Below, piece by piece: positions 17,202 to 28,600 of a DNA stretch of 64,000 nt. Position 1 is the stretch's first letter; every line of letters begins with the position of its first letter. The translations under genes were made by a program, and so were the position numbers. This DNA is from Roseivirga sp. BDSF3-8. Lineage in GTDB: Bacteria > Bacteroidota > Bacteroidia > Cytophagales > Cyclobacteriaceae. Where the stretch lies: positions 5,225,001 to 5,289,000 of the forward strand of contig NZ_JBGNFV010000001.1 of assembly GCF_041449215.1 (NCBI RefSeq), given 5' to 3'. The notes below the pieces were generated by a model. That model was not told the DNA's origin and searched no databases. It worked only from the letters and a program-made list of their open reading frames with translations.

Positions 17202-18256
17202 TTCCAGCCTGCCTTCAGCGCGTTGAAAAATGCCGCCCAGTACGGGTCTTCTTCATAGTAAAGCATGTCCGTTTCCCGGCCATCCTCTATCAGCTTTATG
17301 CCCTGCTCCTTTTCGGTTATAGTGCCTGCTTCGGTACACAGGATACCCTTTGCCGCCAGTCGCTCAATCACGGCAGGCGCAGTCCCCTGCCTGCAGGTAA
17401 TGATCATAGCACCGGCACCGATGCAGTACCGCGGGTCCAGGTCAAAGACCCGGCATATCTGCTGCTGCACCTCTCCTACCGGCAACTTTTCATTGTGCAC
17501 GGCTACGCCATTGCCCGAGGCAGTCGCCAGCTCGTAAATAGCGCCCAGCACGCCGCCTTCCGTTACATCGTGCATCGCTGTAATGTCGTCATGCTCATGG
17601 TTCTCGCCTACCGCCGCCAGCGCATCGGGCAGCGAAGACGTCCGGTAAAAGGCCCGGCAGCCTTCCTCATACACCTCTGCTCCTGCTTTATCCTTCACGG
17701 TCTCAGGAAAGCTCATGGCCAGGATGGCCGAAGAAGACAAGGCACACTGCTTGGTCACCAGCAGGCTATTGCCGGGCTGCGCATGTTTAGACACCCGCAT
17801 CCTGTCCTTTTCCCCTATCGCTATGAAGGTGCCGCCCCCGGCTATGGTGCTGTTCTGCCCCTCTATAAAGCCGGTATGGCCGCCCGTAATCGCCATGCCT
17901 ATGTCCTTGCACATCCGATGGATATGCTCCCAGTAGGTATGAAAATCACTTTTACTAAAAGTGGCAGGCAGGTTCAGCACAAACTGGCCGAACTGCGGCG
18001 CATAGCCGGTAGTGGCCATGTCATTCGCCATCAGGTGCACGGACAGCCAGGCCGACTCCTCCAGCCCCAGCGAAGGTATCAGCGACAGCGGATCACTGGT
18101 AAGCGCCATCGCCCGGCCGCCGCCCAGGTCTACCAGCGACACATCTACCCCGAACTGCGGGCCTGCCATCACCTCACCGCGTGGCGCACCGCACTTGTCC
18201 TGTATAAACTGCTGGAATAAATGGTGCTCGATCTTGCCCAGTTTGCTATCGCTCAT
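17198..18256 (-). CDS. PurM/HypE/ThiL-superfamily protein (AIR-synthase-related)
   Basis: 352 residues. The N-terminal AIR-synthase fold is seen in GVDVSLVDLGGGRAMALTSD and LMANDMATTGYAPQFGQ; the C-terminal ATP-binding half carries MHDVTEGGVLGAIYELA, a motif of HypE-type members. The HypE C-terminal PRIC-type cysteine is missing (the end is ALKAGWK), so it cannot do the hydrogenase carbamoyl/cyano chemistry. ThiL, a thiamin-monophosphate kinase, belongs to the same superfamily, and the operon has a TPP riboswitch, so phosphorylation or ATP-driven activation of a thiamin-related compound is plausible. One base separates its ATG from the upstream stop; four bases overlap the next gene. Confidence 0.8.
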   Translation of the reverse strand: MSDSKLGKIEHHLFQQFIQDKCGAPRGEVMAGPQFGVDVSLVDLGGGRAMALTSDPLSLIPSLGLEESAWLSVHLMANDMATTGYAPQFGQFVLNLPATFSKSDFHTYWEHIHRMCKDIGMAITGGHTGFIEGQNSTIAGGGTFIAIGEKDRMRVSKHAQPGNSLLVTKQCALSSSAILAMSFPETVKDKAGAEVYEEGCRAFYRTSSLPDALAAVGENHEHDDITAMHDVTEGGVLGAIYELATASGNGVAVHNEKLPVGEVQQQICRVFDLDPRYCIGAGAMIITCRQGTAPAVIERLAAKGILCTEAGTITEKEQGIKLIEDGRETDMLYYEEDPYWAAFFNALKAGWK

Positions 18257-18257
18257 A

Positions 18258-18980
18258 TCAGTATACGTCTTTCAGTTTCACATACAGGCCAAAAAAGTCA
18301 CCCACGGGCACGTTCCATTGCTGCACGGGAAACCACTTTGGCAGGCCCGTTGCCGTCCACTCAATGCTATAGTCCCGGCCCTTCAGCGCCTCCTTTATAA
18401 TGTCCTTCAGCATAGCGGGTGTGTAGAATGTCGCGGTTACGTAAAAGGGGTTTTTGCCAAAAAGCTGCTGCACTCTCCTGCGCACCACCTTGGGCGAGTT
18501 ACGGTTCATCATGCCCATAGCAATGCCGTATTTGCCCACCCTGGCCGCTTCCCGTATGACCTGCACGGGGTCTTTGTAGTACTCAAAGGTCGTGATGAAC
18601 GCCAGCGCGTCGAAGGTGTGGTCCTTAAACGGCATATGATGCGAGTCGGCCATCACGAGGTCACCCTCAAACAGGTGCAGCGCCTGCGAGAGCATCAGCG
18701 GAGAGATGTCCCCGCCCGTGGCCTCTATGCCTATCTCCTTCCACCAGCGGGTAAAGCGGGTGGTACCGCAGCCAAACTCCAGCAGCGTTTTGATGCGCCC
18801 GTCGCCTGACACCAGTTGCTCCATTACCTTCTTCTGCCATACCTCCGCCCGCTTGTAGCGGCCTTCGTACCACAGCTCATAGGTATCTGTATGCTCACGA
18901 TTAAAGAACCATTCCGGCCTCCCCTGCCAGTTGGGCTGGCTTTGCGGGATCAGGCCCGAGTTTATTTTGTCTACTTCCAT
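18258..18980 (-). CDS. SAM-dependent methyltransferase, first gene of the TPP-riboswitch operon
   Basis: 240 residues. The class I methyltransferase motif I is seen as LLEFGCGTTRFTRWW (about residues 62-76), followed by ATGGDISPLML, the motif LVMADSHHMPFKDHTFDAL and ITTFEYYKDPVQVIREAARV, as in UbiE/Methyltransf_11 proteins. The substrate is unknown. It has a strong Shine-Dalgarno-like GAGGTGAT eight bases before the ATG, unusual in this phylum, which could be the site that the riboswitch masks. The operon continues without gaps into the PurM-like, ThiE-like and Trm112-like genes. Confidence 0.85.
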   Translation of the reverse strand: MEVDKINSGLIPQSQPNWQGRPEWFFNREHTDTYELWYEGRYKRAEVWQKKVMEQLVSGDGRIKTLLEFGCGTTRFTRWWKEIGIEATGGDISPLMLSQALHLFEGDLVMADSHHMPFKDHTFDALAFITTFEYYKDPVQVIREAARVGKYGIAMGMMNRNSPKVVRRRVQQLFGKNPFYVTATFYTPAMLKDIIKEALKGRDYSIEWTATGLPKWFPVQQWNVPVGDFFGLYVKLKDVY

Positions 18981-19061
18981 ATATCACCTCAAATAAAAAA
19001 AGCGCCCCCCCGACCGAATACCTGCCAGAATAGAGCTTCTATGGAAATAGAACCTTGAAAT

Positions 19062-19136
19062 TGCATTCCTACGTTGGCATTATCCAAATCAGGTTGCGGG
19101 TATCATCTCAGCCCACCTCACCGGCGAGCACCCCGT
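19062..19136 (-). promoter_or_regulatory. TPP riboswitch (THI element)
   Basis: Read on the minus strand, the conserved aptamer blocks appear in the right order: ACGGGGTGCTC, GGCTGAGATGATACCC, ACCTGATTTGGATAATGCC, then AACGTAGGAA. These match the TPP-binding aptamer, including the CUGAGA pyrimidine sensor and the GAUxUGGxUAAUGCC thiamin pyrophosphate helix. It ends about 80 bases before the methyltransferase start. A G run followed by CGCTTTTTTTATTT lies in between, but no clear terminator stem was found, so translational control is as likely as transcriptional. Confidence 0.93.
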
Positions 19137-19148
19137 GCTTATGTACCC

Positions 19149-19156
19149 CAAACATA
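19149..19156 (-). promoter_or_regulatory. Candidate Bacteroidota -7 box (TATGTTTG) for the TPP operon
   Basis: On the minus strand TATGTTTG fits the phylum's TAnnTTTG element exactly and lies about 13 bases ahead of the aptamer's first block, where a transcription start would be expected. The TTG element at the usual upstream distance is not clear. Confidence 0.55.
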
Positions 19157-19206
19157 GTCAAATCATTTATGATTCCGCATTCCCAAGGGTAAAATCATAT
19201 TTATCA

Positions 19207-19237
19207 GGGGGTTGGGGGAGTGGGTTGGGGGTTGGGG
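19207..19237 (+). promoter_or_regulatory. G-run cluster with G-quadruplex potential
   Basis: Five runs of three to five G separated by two or three bases (GGGGG-TT-GGGGG-AGT-GGG-TT-GGGGG-TT-GGGG). It lies about 50-80 bases upstream of the candidate promoter box of the TPP operon. It could fold as a quadruplex; a role is unproven. Confidence 0.6.
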
Positions 19238-19259
19238 TATCCGAATGTTGTCATAATTT

Positions 19260-19370
19260 GTTTTTGGGCGTGCCCCGACCGTCACGTATAGGCGACCGGC
19301 CGGGTCGGGCTATCGGAAGTCGCCTGCAGGCGCTCAAGGCCAATACGGGCTCCAACAATGGCTCTATCCC
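19260..19370. repeat. GC-rich GGGCGTGCCC / GGGTCGGGCTATC type intergenic repeat
   Basis: The pair of words GGGCGTGCCCCGACC and GGCCGGGTCGGGCTATC, with an internal inverted repeat, belongs to a palindromic intergenic repeat type that I recall from many Bacteroidota genomes. A weaker relative is at 9130-9200 (GGGCGTGCC.. GCCGGGCGGGTC). It sits between the TPP operon and the small lipoprotein gene. Confidence 0.45.
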
Positions 19371-19387
19371 TCACGCGGGGAGAAAAA

Positions 19388-19732
19388 TTAATTTGGAGAA
19401 ATTTTGGATGGTTGTTTATTTGATTTTTTATACTCCTGCCCTAAAGCATAATCAATTAGTACTCCATCCTTATACTTCAAAGTAAAATACATTCCGAAGA
19501 TACTCTCTTTACTATTATACGTATCATCATCTACTGGCACTAATATTACATTCATGCTATTAGATCGACCCTTACATACCGCCCTTAATTCGTCTGCATC
19601 AGCTTTTTCTATAGTTATTCGTTCATACTTATTCCGATGGTTAATCGGTTCCCATTCTCCAACAAAGTCTCCTGAGCTTTCAGAGCAAGATAGACATGCA
19701 ATAAAGAGGAAAAGCAGTATATTGATTTTCAT
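19388..19732 (-). CDS. Small lipoprotein
   Basis: 114 residues. The signal MKINILLFLFIACLSC ends in an LSC lipobox with Cys16, followed by SESSGDFVGEWEPINH, which recalls the start of lipocalin-like domains (F-x-G-x-W). The rest holds strands such as YERITIEKADADELRAV and MYFTLKYKDGVLIDYAL and a lysine-rich end. Function is unknown. The gene is AT-rich and has no close partner. Confidence 0.65.
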   Translation of the reverse strand: MKINILLFLFIACLSCSESSGDFVGEWEPINHRNKYERITIEKADADELRAVCKGRSNSMNVILVPVDDDTYNSKESIFGMYFTLKYKDGVLIDYALGQEYKKSNKQPSKISPN

Positions 19733-19879
19733 ATTAAGTGTTATTTATATTGTAAATGTATATTATAAAAAAACCGTACTATTAATTCATTATTTAATAT
19801 CCTTATAAAATATAAGACATTTTAACCTACGGGTAAGAATTATTTTTCTACTTTCATTTCGATAGGATTTTTTAGCATA

Positions 19880-20170
19880 ATTTGCTCCCATTAACGCAGG
19901 CGCCGCGCTTGTATCAGCGCGATACGTTGCACGCCCCACAATGCTGGACTTATATCTATTCCTTCCCACTTGGGGAAGGTGGCTGCGGTATAAAAGTGAC
20001 AGTATATATTTCAGTTATTTTGAAGATATACTGTAGACAATACGACCAACCTACCTTCGCAGACGGAAGGGGGACTTACTTGGCTCTTATTCTAGCGATG
20101 CCAGGCTAAGCTCCAATAAAGGGGAATGGTGGATTTACTTTGCTGAGTGCCAGACGCAGGAGGACCCCTT
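19880..20170 (-). repeat. Inverted single unit of the 40-43.5 kb array family
   Basis: Read on the minus strand, this segment contains the same ordered blocks as the array at 40071-43545: GTCCCCCTTCCGTCTGCGAAGGTAGG-like start, TTCAAAATAACTGAA with ATATAT, TTTATACCGCAGCCACC, and the CCTTCCCC/GGGGAAGG hairpin. It is therefore one inverted copy placed at the head of the 20-22.5 kb array. Confidence 0.8.
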
Positions 20171-22535
20171 CCGTCCGCTTGTCATCCTTTGCTTGAACCG
20201 GAAAATTTATCTTTCAAATTAGCTTATTATAGAGCCGCTACATTGAATAAGCGGCCACCGGAATGCCGGCCCAGCTTCCCCAAAGGGAAGGAATTGATGA
20301 ACACTTAGCTTCATTGCATAATATGATCTAAGAGCATAAGCCTCATTGACGGTGCGCTTGTGTCAGTGCGGTGCACGAGGATCGGTCTAAACGTATTACT
20401 TCCCCCGAGGGGAAGGAATTGATTATAATCCGGCTTTTTGGCTCAAAGATGAGCATTGAGAAGAAGCGACATTGGCAGAGGCGTCTCGCTTGTGCCACGC
20501 GCGGCATGCAATGCACAGCCCAGCGTGCAACATCGCAGAATGTAACCAGTACCTCCTGTATGGTAGGTTCAACCTTTTCTGCTGGGTTACATCCCCCGGA
20601 CTCTGCGTTTGCTTTCCATAAGCGTCATTCTACGCCTGCCCCCTTCACATGTAAATCAGCTCTTTTCAATGGTATGGTGGGTCGGAAGGGGGACTTTTTC
20701 GGTGCTTATTATAGCTGTGCTAAACTCCAATAAAGGGGAATGGTGGATTCAATTTGCTGAGTGCCAGACGCAGGAGGACCCCTTCCGTCCGCTTGTCATC
20801 CTTTGCTTGAACCGGAAAATTTATCTTTCAAATTAGCTATTTATCTAGCCGCTACATTGAATAAGCGGCCACCGGAATGCCGGCCCAGCTTCCCCAAAGG
20901 GAAGGAATTGATTATAATCCGGCTTTTTGGCTCAAAGATGAGCATTGAGAAGAAGCGACATTGGCAGAGGCGGTGCGCTTGGGCCACGCGCGGCATGCAA
21001 TGCACTCCCCAGCGTGCAACCTTGCAGAATGTAACCAATACCTCATGTATGGTAGCTTTAACCTTTTCTGCTGGGTTACATCCCCCGGACTCTGCGTTTG
21101 CTTTCCATAAGCGTCATTCTACGCCCGCCCCCTTCACATGTAAATCAGCTCTTTTCAATGGTATGGTGGGTCGGAAGGGGGACTTTTTCGGTGCTTATTA
21201 TAGCTATGCTAAGATCCATAAAGGGGAATGGTGGATTCAATTTGCTGAGGGCCAGACGTAGGAGAACCCCTTCCGTCCGCTTGGCATCTTTTATACAAGC
21301 CGGAAAATTTATCTTTCAAATTAGCTTATTGGGTAGCGGCTACATTGAATAAGCGGCCACCGGAATGCCGGCCCAGCTTCCCCAAAGGGAAGGAATTGAT
21401 TATAATCCGGCTTTTTGGCTCAAAGATGAGCATTGAGAAGAAGCGACATTGGCAGAGGCGGTGCGCTTGGGCCACGCGCGGCATGCAATGCACTCCCCAG
21501 CGTGCAACCTTGCAGAATGTAACCAATACCTCATGTATGGTAGCTTTAACCTTTTCTGCTGGGTTACATCCCCCGGACTCTGCGTTTGCTTTCCATAAGC
21601 GTCATTCTACGCCCGCCCCCTTCACATGTAAATCAGCTCTTTTCAATGGTATGGTGGGTCGGAAGGGGGACTATTTCGGTGCTTACTATAGCCTCACTAT
21701 GCTAATCGCCAATAAAGGGGAATGGTGGATTCAATTTGCTGAGGGCCAGACGTAGGAGAACCCCTTCCGTCCGCTTGGCATCTTTTATACAAGCCGGAAA
21801 ATTTATCTTTCAAATTAGCTTATTATAGAGCCGCTACATTGAATAAGCGGCCACCGGAATGCCGGCCCAGCTTCCCCAAAGGGAAGGAATTGATTATAAT
21901 CCGGCTTTTTGGCTCAAAGATGAGCATTGAGAAGAAGCGACATTGGCAGAGGCGTCTCGCTTGTGCCACGCGCGGCATGCAATGCACAGCCCAGCGTGCA
22001 ACATCGCAGAATGTAACCAGTACCTCAGGTATGGTAGCTTCAACCTTTTCTGCTGGGTTACATCCCCCGGACTCTGCGTTTGCTTTCCATAAGCGTCATT
22101 CTACGCCTGCCCCCTTCACATGTAAATCAGCTCTTTTCAATGGTATGGTGGGTCGGAAGGGGGACTATTTCGGTGCTTACTATAGCCTCACTATGCTAAT
22201 CGCCAATAAAGGGGAATGGTGGCTTCACTTTGCTGAGTGCCAGACGCAGGAGGACCCCTTCCGTCCGCTTGGCATCCTTTGCTTGAGCCGGAAAATTTAT
22301 CTTTCAATTAGCTTATTGGGTAGCGGCTACCTCCTGCAAGCGGCCACTGGTATGCCAGCCCAGCTTCCCCAAAGGGAAGGAATTGATGAACACCTAGCTT
22401 CATAGCTCAATAAGAGCTATGAGGAATAAGCCCATATTGGAGCAGACGGGGTGGTAGTTTACACATAGCGCGGTGCATAAGGCTGGTCTAAACTTATTCC
22501 TTCCCCAAAGGGGAAAGGTGTAAATAAACTATCCT
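20171..22535. repeat. Tandem repeat array 1a (unit about 484-498 bp)
   Basis: Repeat units begin with GCGGCCACCGGAATGCCGG at about 20251, 20865, 21349, 21843 and 22341, giving periods of 484, 494 and 498 bases after an irregular first unit. Each unit has the CTTCCCC/GGGAAG hairpin, a GCCACGCGCGGCATGCAATGCA block, a GCTGGGTTACATCCCCCGG block and the final CAGACGCAGGAGGACCCC block. Neighbouring units are more than about 90% alike by eye. Long reading frames exist on both strands but unit lengths are not multiples of three, so they are not genes. Homologous units occur at 33781-35090. Confidence 0.9.
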
Positions 22536-22697
22536 TTGCACCATTGTCCCGATCCTTTGCACTCCTGTGTCAAAGGGGCGAAAAGTGTCAATAAACCCCT
22601 TATTCTTGTCCTACAACCATGCTTTGCGCCGGTGAGGGAAGGTACCAGCACCCGCCCCCGCCACCCTTTTATCAGAAAAAAACTAATTGACACCCTA

Positions 22698-25600
22698 ATG
22701 AACTCATTCAATTCAGCCGACCTGGATTTCATCCTCAGTGTCCGGTACAAAGACAAGGCCTTTACCTTTGGCAGTAAGGTGCCATCAGGGCAGGATCACC
22801 CTGAATTCTACTACGCTTATCTGGACAGAGCTGAAGGAGGTTCTGCCAAAGACAGCAGCGAAGAGTGGACTGCTTTCAGAAAGCTGACCTTTCCTGACAA
22901 GATGCACCCCCTCGGCATCCGCCTGGGAGCTTTTGATATAGAGGGCAGGGACAAAAACGGCGACCCCAATACTTCTGTGATCTTCTCTAAGAACAAGAGC
23001 TTCTCTGTAGTTGCCGATAATAACTACATCTACCTTTTCCGGCTAAGCCAGCGAGGCACCATACTGGCAGACCGTTTCATCTACGATGCATCAGCCAGGC
23101 GCCTGGTTAATGTAAACGAGATCCGCTATGTACGTAGCGGCAACCCTGATGTGCCCGCTTCCCAACTCGATTCATTCGGTGCCTACGGACCTGATGGGGA
23201 TCCCTTTGTAGAGCCTACTACCGAAATATCAATAAACACGGAAGCTCAGAACACCAACTTTCGCTTTTCCGTGATACACGTACCTGCCGTCAATACCCAC
23301 TATGACAGTGTATGGCATATCATTACTTCTGTAGGTACAGATATCAATGTCTTTACCCTTGCCCGCACCACCTCCGTATTATTTGATACCAGGCACCTCG
23401 CCAGCTATTCTATTAATGAGATTACTTCAGAGGGCTACTACAAGCTGGGGGCAAGTTTATCCCTGACAGTAGACGATGATATTTATACTATGGCCGCCGA
23501 GCCCTATTTTGAACAGGAAAAAATCCTGAACAATACAGGCAATCTTATCTCTGTAAAAAGAGGTGGCAATGTGATGGTGGCTATTCAGCAAGCCAATACT
23601 AACAGCTACGGGATAATAGACCTGGAAGTGGGAGGTGATGGCCTGCTGGCTGGTATGGCCGAATACACAACGGCAAACCAGTCGATGCATGGCCCCTATC
23701 ACATGCAAATGAATGGACTGCCTGCTTATGGAACTGCCGTGGAGTTTGATGGCAACCAGGATAGTGTGAAATGGACAGGTTCCGGCGCTAATGCTTTTGC
23801 CGGCAACTCCTCACAATATCAGTTTCCTGGCAGCTACCGTACAGAAGGGATGACCATAGAGCTTTGGGTGAAGCCCAGGGGCTGGTCTACAGATGATTTT
23901 GAAAAGGAAAAATGCATTTGGTCTGTTAACACGCAGCTATCACAGAGTGACGAGCAAGATTCAATCTACCTGGCGTACGACAATTATGGCCGGTTATTTC
24001 TGAAATCCCTGTCGGGCGGTGAGTGGGTCACGCATGGCTTTCCTAACGCACCATCTATCACGCCGGATTGCTGGCAACATATCACGGTAATACTGGATCC
24101 GGATAATAGTAACCCTGTTTCACTGATCACCAGTCAGGGAGGACAGGTATACCTTTCGGATAACACCTCCCCAATCACTATCAACTCTTCTCTCAGTTGG
24201 TTTAATTTTCAATTGGGTAATAGCTTATGCGGAGGCCCCGCCGGACTACAGGGACTATGCAGTGAGTTCAGGGTTTGGACGGGCTCAGACAGTTTATTAA
24301 CATCTCATTTATCCGGGCTACAGGACGAGAAAGTTGACCAGTCAGATCAATACCTGTCCAGGTTACTTATATGTGAGTCATTTGAAGAAGGCAGGAACCT
24401 CTGGGAAAACAGCGAAGCCCAGGTGCAATCATACATAATATCTTCTGATTCCGGCAGGTTAGGAATGGCAACTATTGAAGGGGCCCAATGGGTATCGTCT
24501 ATATTGCCCTCCCGCATTAATATGCCTGTACAATATGTAGATAATCGCCTGTTGAGCGCGAGAAGCTGCCTGCTAAGCAGTAAAGATACGCATTATCCGC
24601 AGTTGTCTTATAACCCTACCCTGCTGGATAGTGGTGATGGCCTGGTACGCCTTTATTATAACAGAAACGATAATAAGATGGGTGTGTCTCATTTTGACAC
24701 CTCCCTGCAGCGCTCCCAGGCGGTTCTCTACTGGGACAATTCCGGCACGGCCGGGTCGGATACCACCGGCAGGTTTGACAACGGTATTGTATACCAGGGC
24801 AGGATATTGCCTAAGCTTGTATTTACATCATTACTTACCGGTGTTAAAGGCAATGAATGTACGGTAGCCATACAAGAAGATACCACCACCTATGAAAATG
24901 ATAACCAGCGGTACCTGCTTATTACCTTTCACTATAATAACTTCCCCACCCTATCAGGAGATATAACACTGACAGAGACTTTCTCAAAGGTACCGGCCAA
25001 CGTAGAAAATCTGGTTAAAATCATCAATGGGCTGGCCGTATCAGCCGCTACCGCAGGAGATGTAAATAGTGCTGATAAAGTAATCTATGATTACGAAAAC
25101 AACGTCAGGCGAGTATGTAAAAGTGGTAATGCAATTGCTGCGTTTAACCTGAATGTAGCAGACCCTGCTTCAGGATCAATCCTCTACCACGCTACCGAAC
25201 TAAACAGGGATAAAGAAGAGATAGCCCAGGTGGTACCGGACACTATCGGTTCCGTCGTTACTAACTACCGGCCTGGTGTAGACAGTACATGGATTAATGA
25301 ACCTGCAAGCAGTTACCTCGGGTTTTCAGGAACTTCAATAGACTACGTTAACCTGACACCAGACACCCGTCTGGCCTTTAAGGAGGAATTCTGTATAGAG
25401 CATTGGGTGCAAAGCTTAAGTGATCCGGGCCGGGCAGAGTTTATTTTATATAATAATATATATTCTGAGAATGTACAATATGCAACAGGCCTTACCGCGG
25501 ACAATAAGGCATTTCTGACCTACAGGAATAGTGATATTGGTAGTAATGAGGTGTTCGTAACCTCCGCCCGGCCCCTGCCTGTAGCCAAAGGAAGCAAGAC

Positions 25601-28600
25601 ATGGCTCCACCTGGCTGCCAACTACCGCTCAGGCTATGCTCTTCGCTTACAGGATGGCACCTATGGCGAAATACCAGACAGCAAATCACTACACAGTGAC
25701 CACCAGTATTCGGTAGAAGCCTGGGTCAAACCCGATGAATTTGTAAAAGAGCAGATCATTGCCTCAAAATGGGGCGCTACAGACAATGAGAAAAGCTGGC
25801 GCCTGGGCCTTACCCCCAGTGGCAAACCCTATTTTAAATTTGCAGACAGTCAGCTCAATAAGATTATTATAAAAGGCTCGCCACTTACTACAGACTGGCA
25901 TCATATTGCTGCGGCCTATTCTCCCTCTCATACCCGTACCATGCTCAAAATAGACGAAACCGTCGCCGACGTGGATTTTGAGGTACCAGACACCCTGGAG
26001 CAGTGGCCGGACAAACTTACTCTTGAGTGTTGGGTCAGCGCAGATGATAATGATGAGGTGGATGACTTCTGCATTATTTCGGGGTATTATGTAGATAAAA
26101 GTAAAGCGGCACCGCTCATGGTAATGTATGATCAGACACATAGCCTCACCATACATTTAGGGTCACATCAAAAGACTTATTCAGATATAAAAGTAAGCCC
26201 CGACAAACTCTTCCACCTGGCACTTAGTATAGACCAATACGGAAGCAGCTCTCAGGTAAAAGTATATGTAGACGGGGAAAAGGTTTTTGACCATACCTAT
26301 AATGAAATAGTCAAACAAAATTATGATTTCGACAAATGGGTCATAGGCGCCACACTGAATCCGAATAACCCGGATGACCATAAGAAGCACTTTTCCGGTT
26401 ACCTGGCAGATGTACGGATATGGAAAAGCATACGAACGCATGATCAGATAGTCGACTTCCTCAATGTGGAGGTACCAGGCAATAACCCTGATCTCATCTG
26501 CAACTTTACCATGGACCAGTATTTTGATGAGGATTTGGGTGATGACAATCAATCCGGCCATGGCGACTTCCAACAGGATAAGTACATCATTGACAGCGTG
26601 AGTAATAAGCGCTATTATGCCAACACCGCCGACCAGGATGCTCTAAGCTGGGTAAATGTACAGACAGGCAAAAAGCTTTCGCTATATGTAGATGGAAATA
26701 AACTATCCGATAGTGAGGTTACTATCACCAAGGGTAGCGAACCCGTTTCTGAAGAAAGCCTCCCCTTCCTGCCCATACAGCAAACCAAAAACCCGCTGAT
26801 GCTCGGTACCTTTTATAAGGGTGAAGGCGCCCGCGATTATGCCGGTCTGCTGGACAATGTGAGGATATGGAACATCTACCGCCTGGAATCACAGATAGAT
26901 CACTACCGGTATCAGAACCTGGAAACAAAGTACGATGACAAAGATGAGCCCAGCGCTCCCGTACACCTGGTAGCTGCCTATACATTTGACAAAGATGCCG
27001 ATAATAAGGTATTGGATGCCACAAAAAAGAACGAAGGGCTGCTTAAAGGGCGTCTTTCATCTCCCAAAAGAAAAGAACAAAAAGAGGACGAGAAACTATA
27101 CATACCCTCCACCTTTAACGGAGAGTGGGAGTTATACCTGGATGGTATAAAGATCGATATAGCGTATTTGCTTCCCGAAGATATAGCGGCATCCGGATTT
27201 GAATTCAAAACGTTTGATGAATTTTTATTTGGTGGTGCGGAAGGAAGCCGCACTTCCTGCAGCGCCAAACTTGCAGAAATACGACTCTGGAGCAAAAAGC
27301 GGACAGAAGAAGAGATTAAAGCACAAAAAAATGTACCGATAAGCGGCTCTCAGGACAAGCTGGCCGGTTACTGGCCATTTAATGACGGATCGGGAAAATA
27401 TATCCGTGATAAATCCCCTTACCAGAATCATGGAGAGTTTCATAATACCCCTATTGTCTGGGAATACCCCGGCAGTACAGACTTTCCTGCTCCTGTAAAT
27501 AACGACACCCTGCTGAGCATTAATAGTGCCTCACTGGAAGTCTTTAGAGAAGGACATGACCTCATGGCTACCAGTTCCATAGGAGTGGCCGAGTACAACA
27601 GCGGACTGGACAGAGCGTATTCATTTAAACGATTAAATTCCTGTAATCTTCATATGACTCAAGGTGAACAGAGCGGCTCATATAAGATGGTTTATATAGG
27701 CCAGGCCCAGTATGACCCTAAAATCACCGGGTTTATAGAAGGGGCACCCCCAGTACCCAGTGAAAACCTCACGGTAGACCAGGGCTCTAACCCGGATAAG
27801 TATGTGGGTACCGCCAAGGTGAGCATCGTGCAGCACAGCGAAACAAAACAATCTGCCGAAAGCACTACCTCAGGGGCCTTCAATATTGGCTTTGAAGTAA
27901 CGGCAGATCCACAGGCAGAAGCCGACAACAAGGTATCGGTAGGGCCGGTAGTAGCCACTACCCAGGTATCTACGGCAAAAACAAGCCTGGGAGTAAACCT
28001 CAAAATAAAAAACGAGAATTCATTCGGTGGTGAAAACTCCGATACGAGAGAAGCCAGCACGGGCATTAATAAGTATTATGAGCTTATGATTGGCGGCTCA
28101 TGGGAGCCAAATATCTACAATATACCCGGGGTTAGTGCCGATAAATTATACGTACAGGCCCCCAGGTTGTACCGGCCCAATAATATGGCCATGGCCGTGG
28201 TCAAATCCCGTACGGCCGATGTATATGCGGTTCAGAATGAGAAGACCGGTGCCACTCTTGGCTACCAGTACGTATTGGATCCTGATATTCCGGAAGACAG
28301 TAACCTCATCATGTTCAGGCTTAACCCGGCTTATGTAAGCAACGGTTCGCTGGATGGGCGCATCGGTTTTGACAATGATGTAAGCTACCCTGACCTGGCC
28401 GGTAAACCGGAGGCAAAAGCGAGCTTCTTTAAAGCCAAAGAAGCCTATCAGATACAAAGTAAAATAGAACGCGAGCAGGCTACGCTTTTCAGTAAAGCCG
28501 CTCAGGAAGGTGAGGCCGGCGGGGTCTTTGAAGACTTCAGCCTGGTAGACACGTATGCATGGACGGCAGATGGAGGGTTTCTTTCGGAAGATAAGCAACT

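Noticed and set aside
16997-18220. 407-codon open frame on the plus strand
   Set aside because: Antisense shadow of the PurM-like gene, which has clear family motifs and operon context.
19135-19485. 116-codon plus-strand frame
   Set aside because: Runs through the promoter of the TPP operon, the G-run cluster and a palindromic repeat; not protein-like.
20371-22405. Repeated frames of 120-188 codons (starting MNKRPPECRPSFPKG) in array 1
   Set aside because: Unit lengths (484, 494, 498) are not multiples of three, both strands are open, and the translated sequence has no protein-like pattern. These are repeat DNA.
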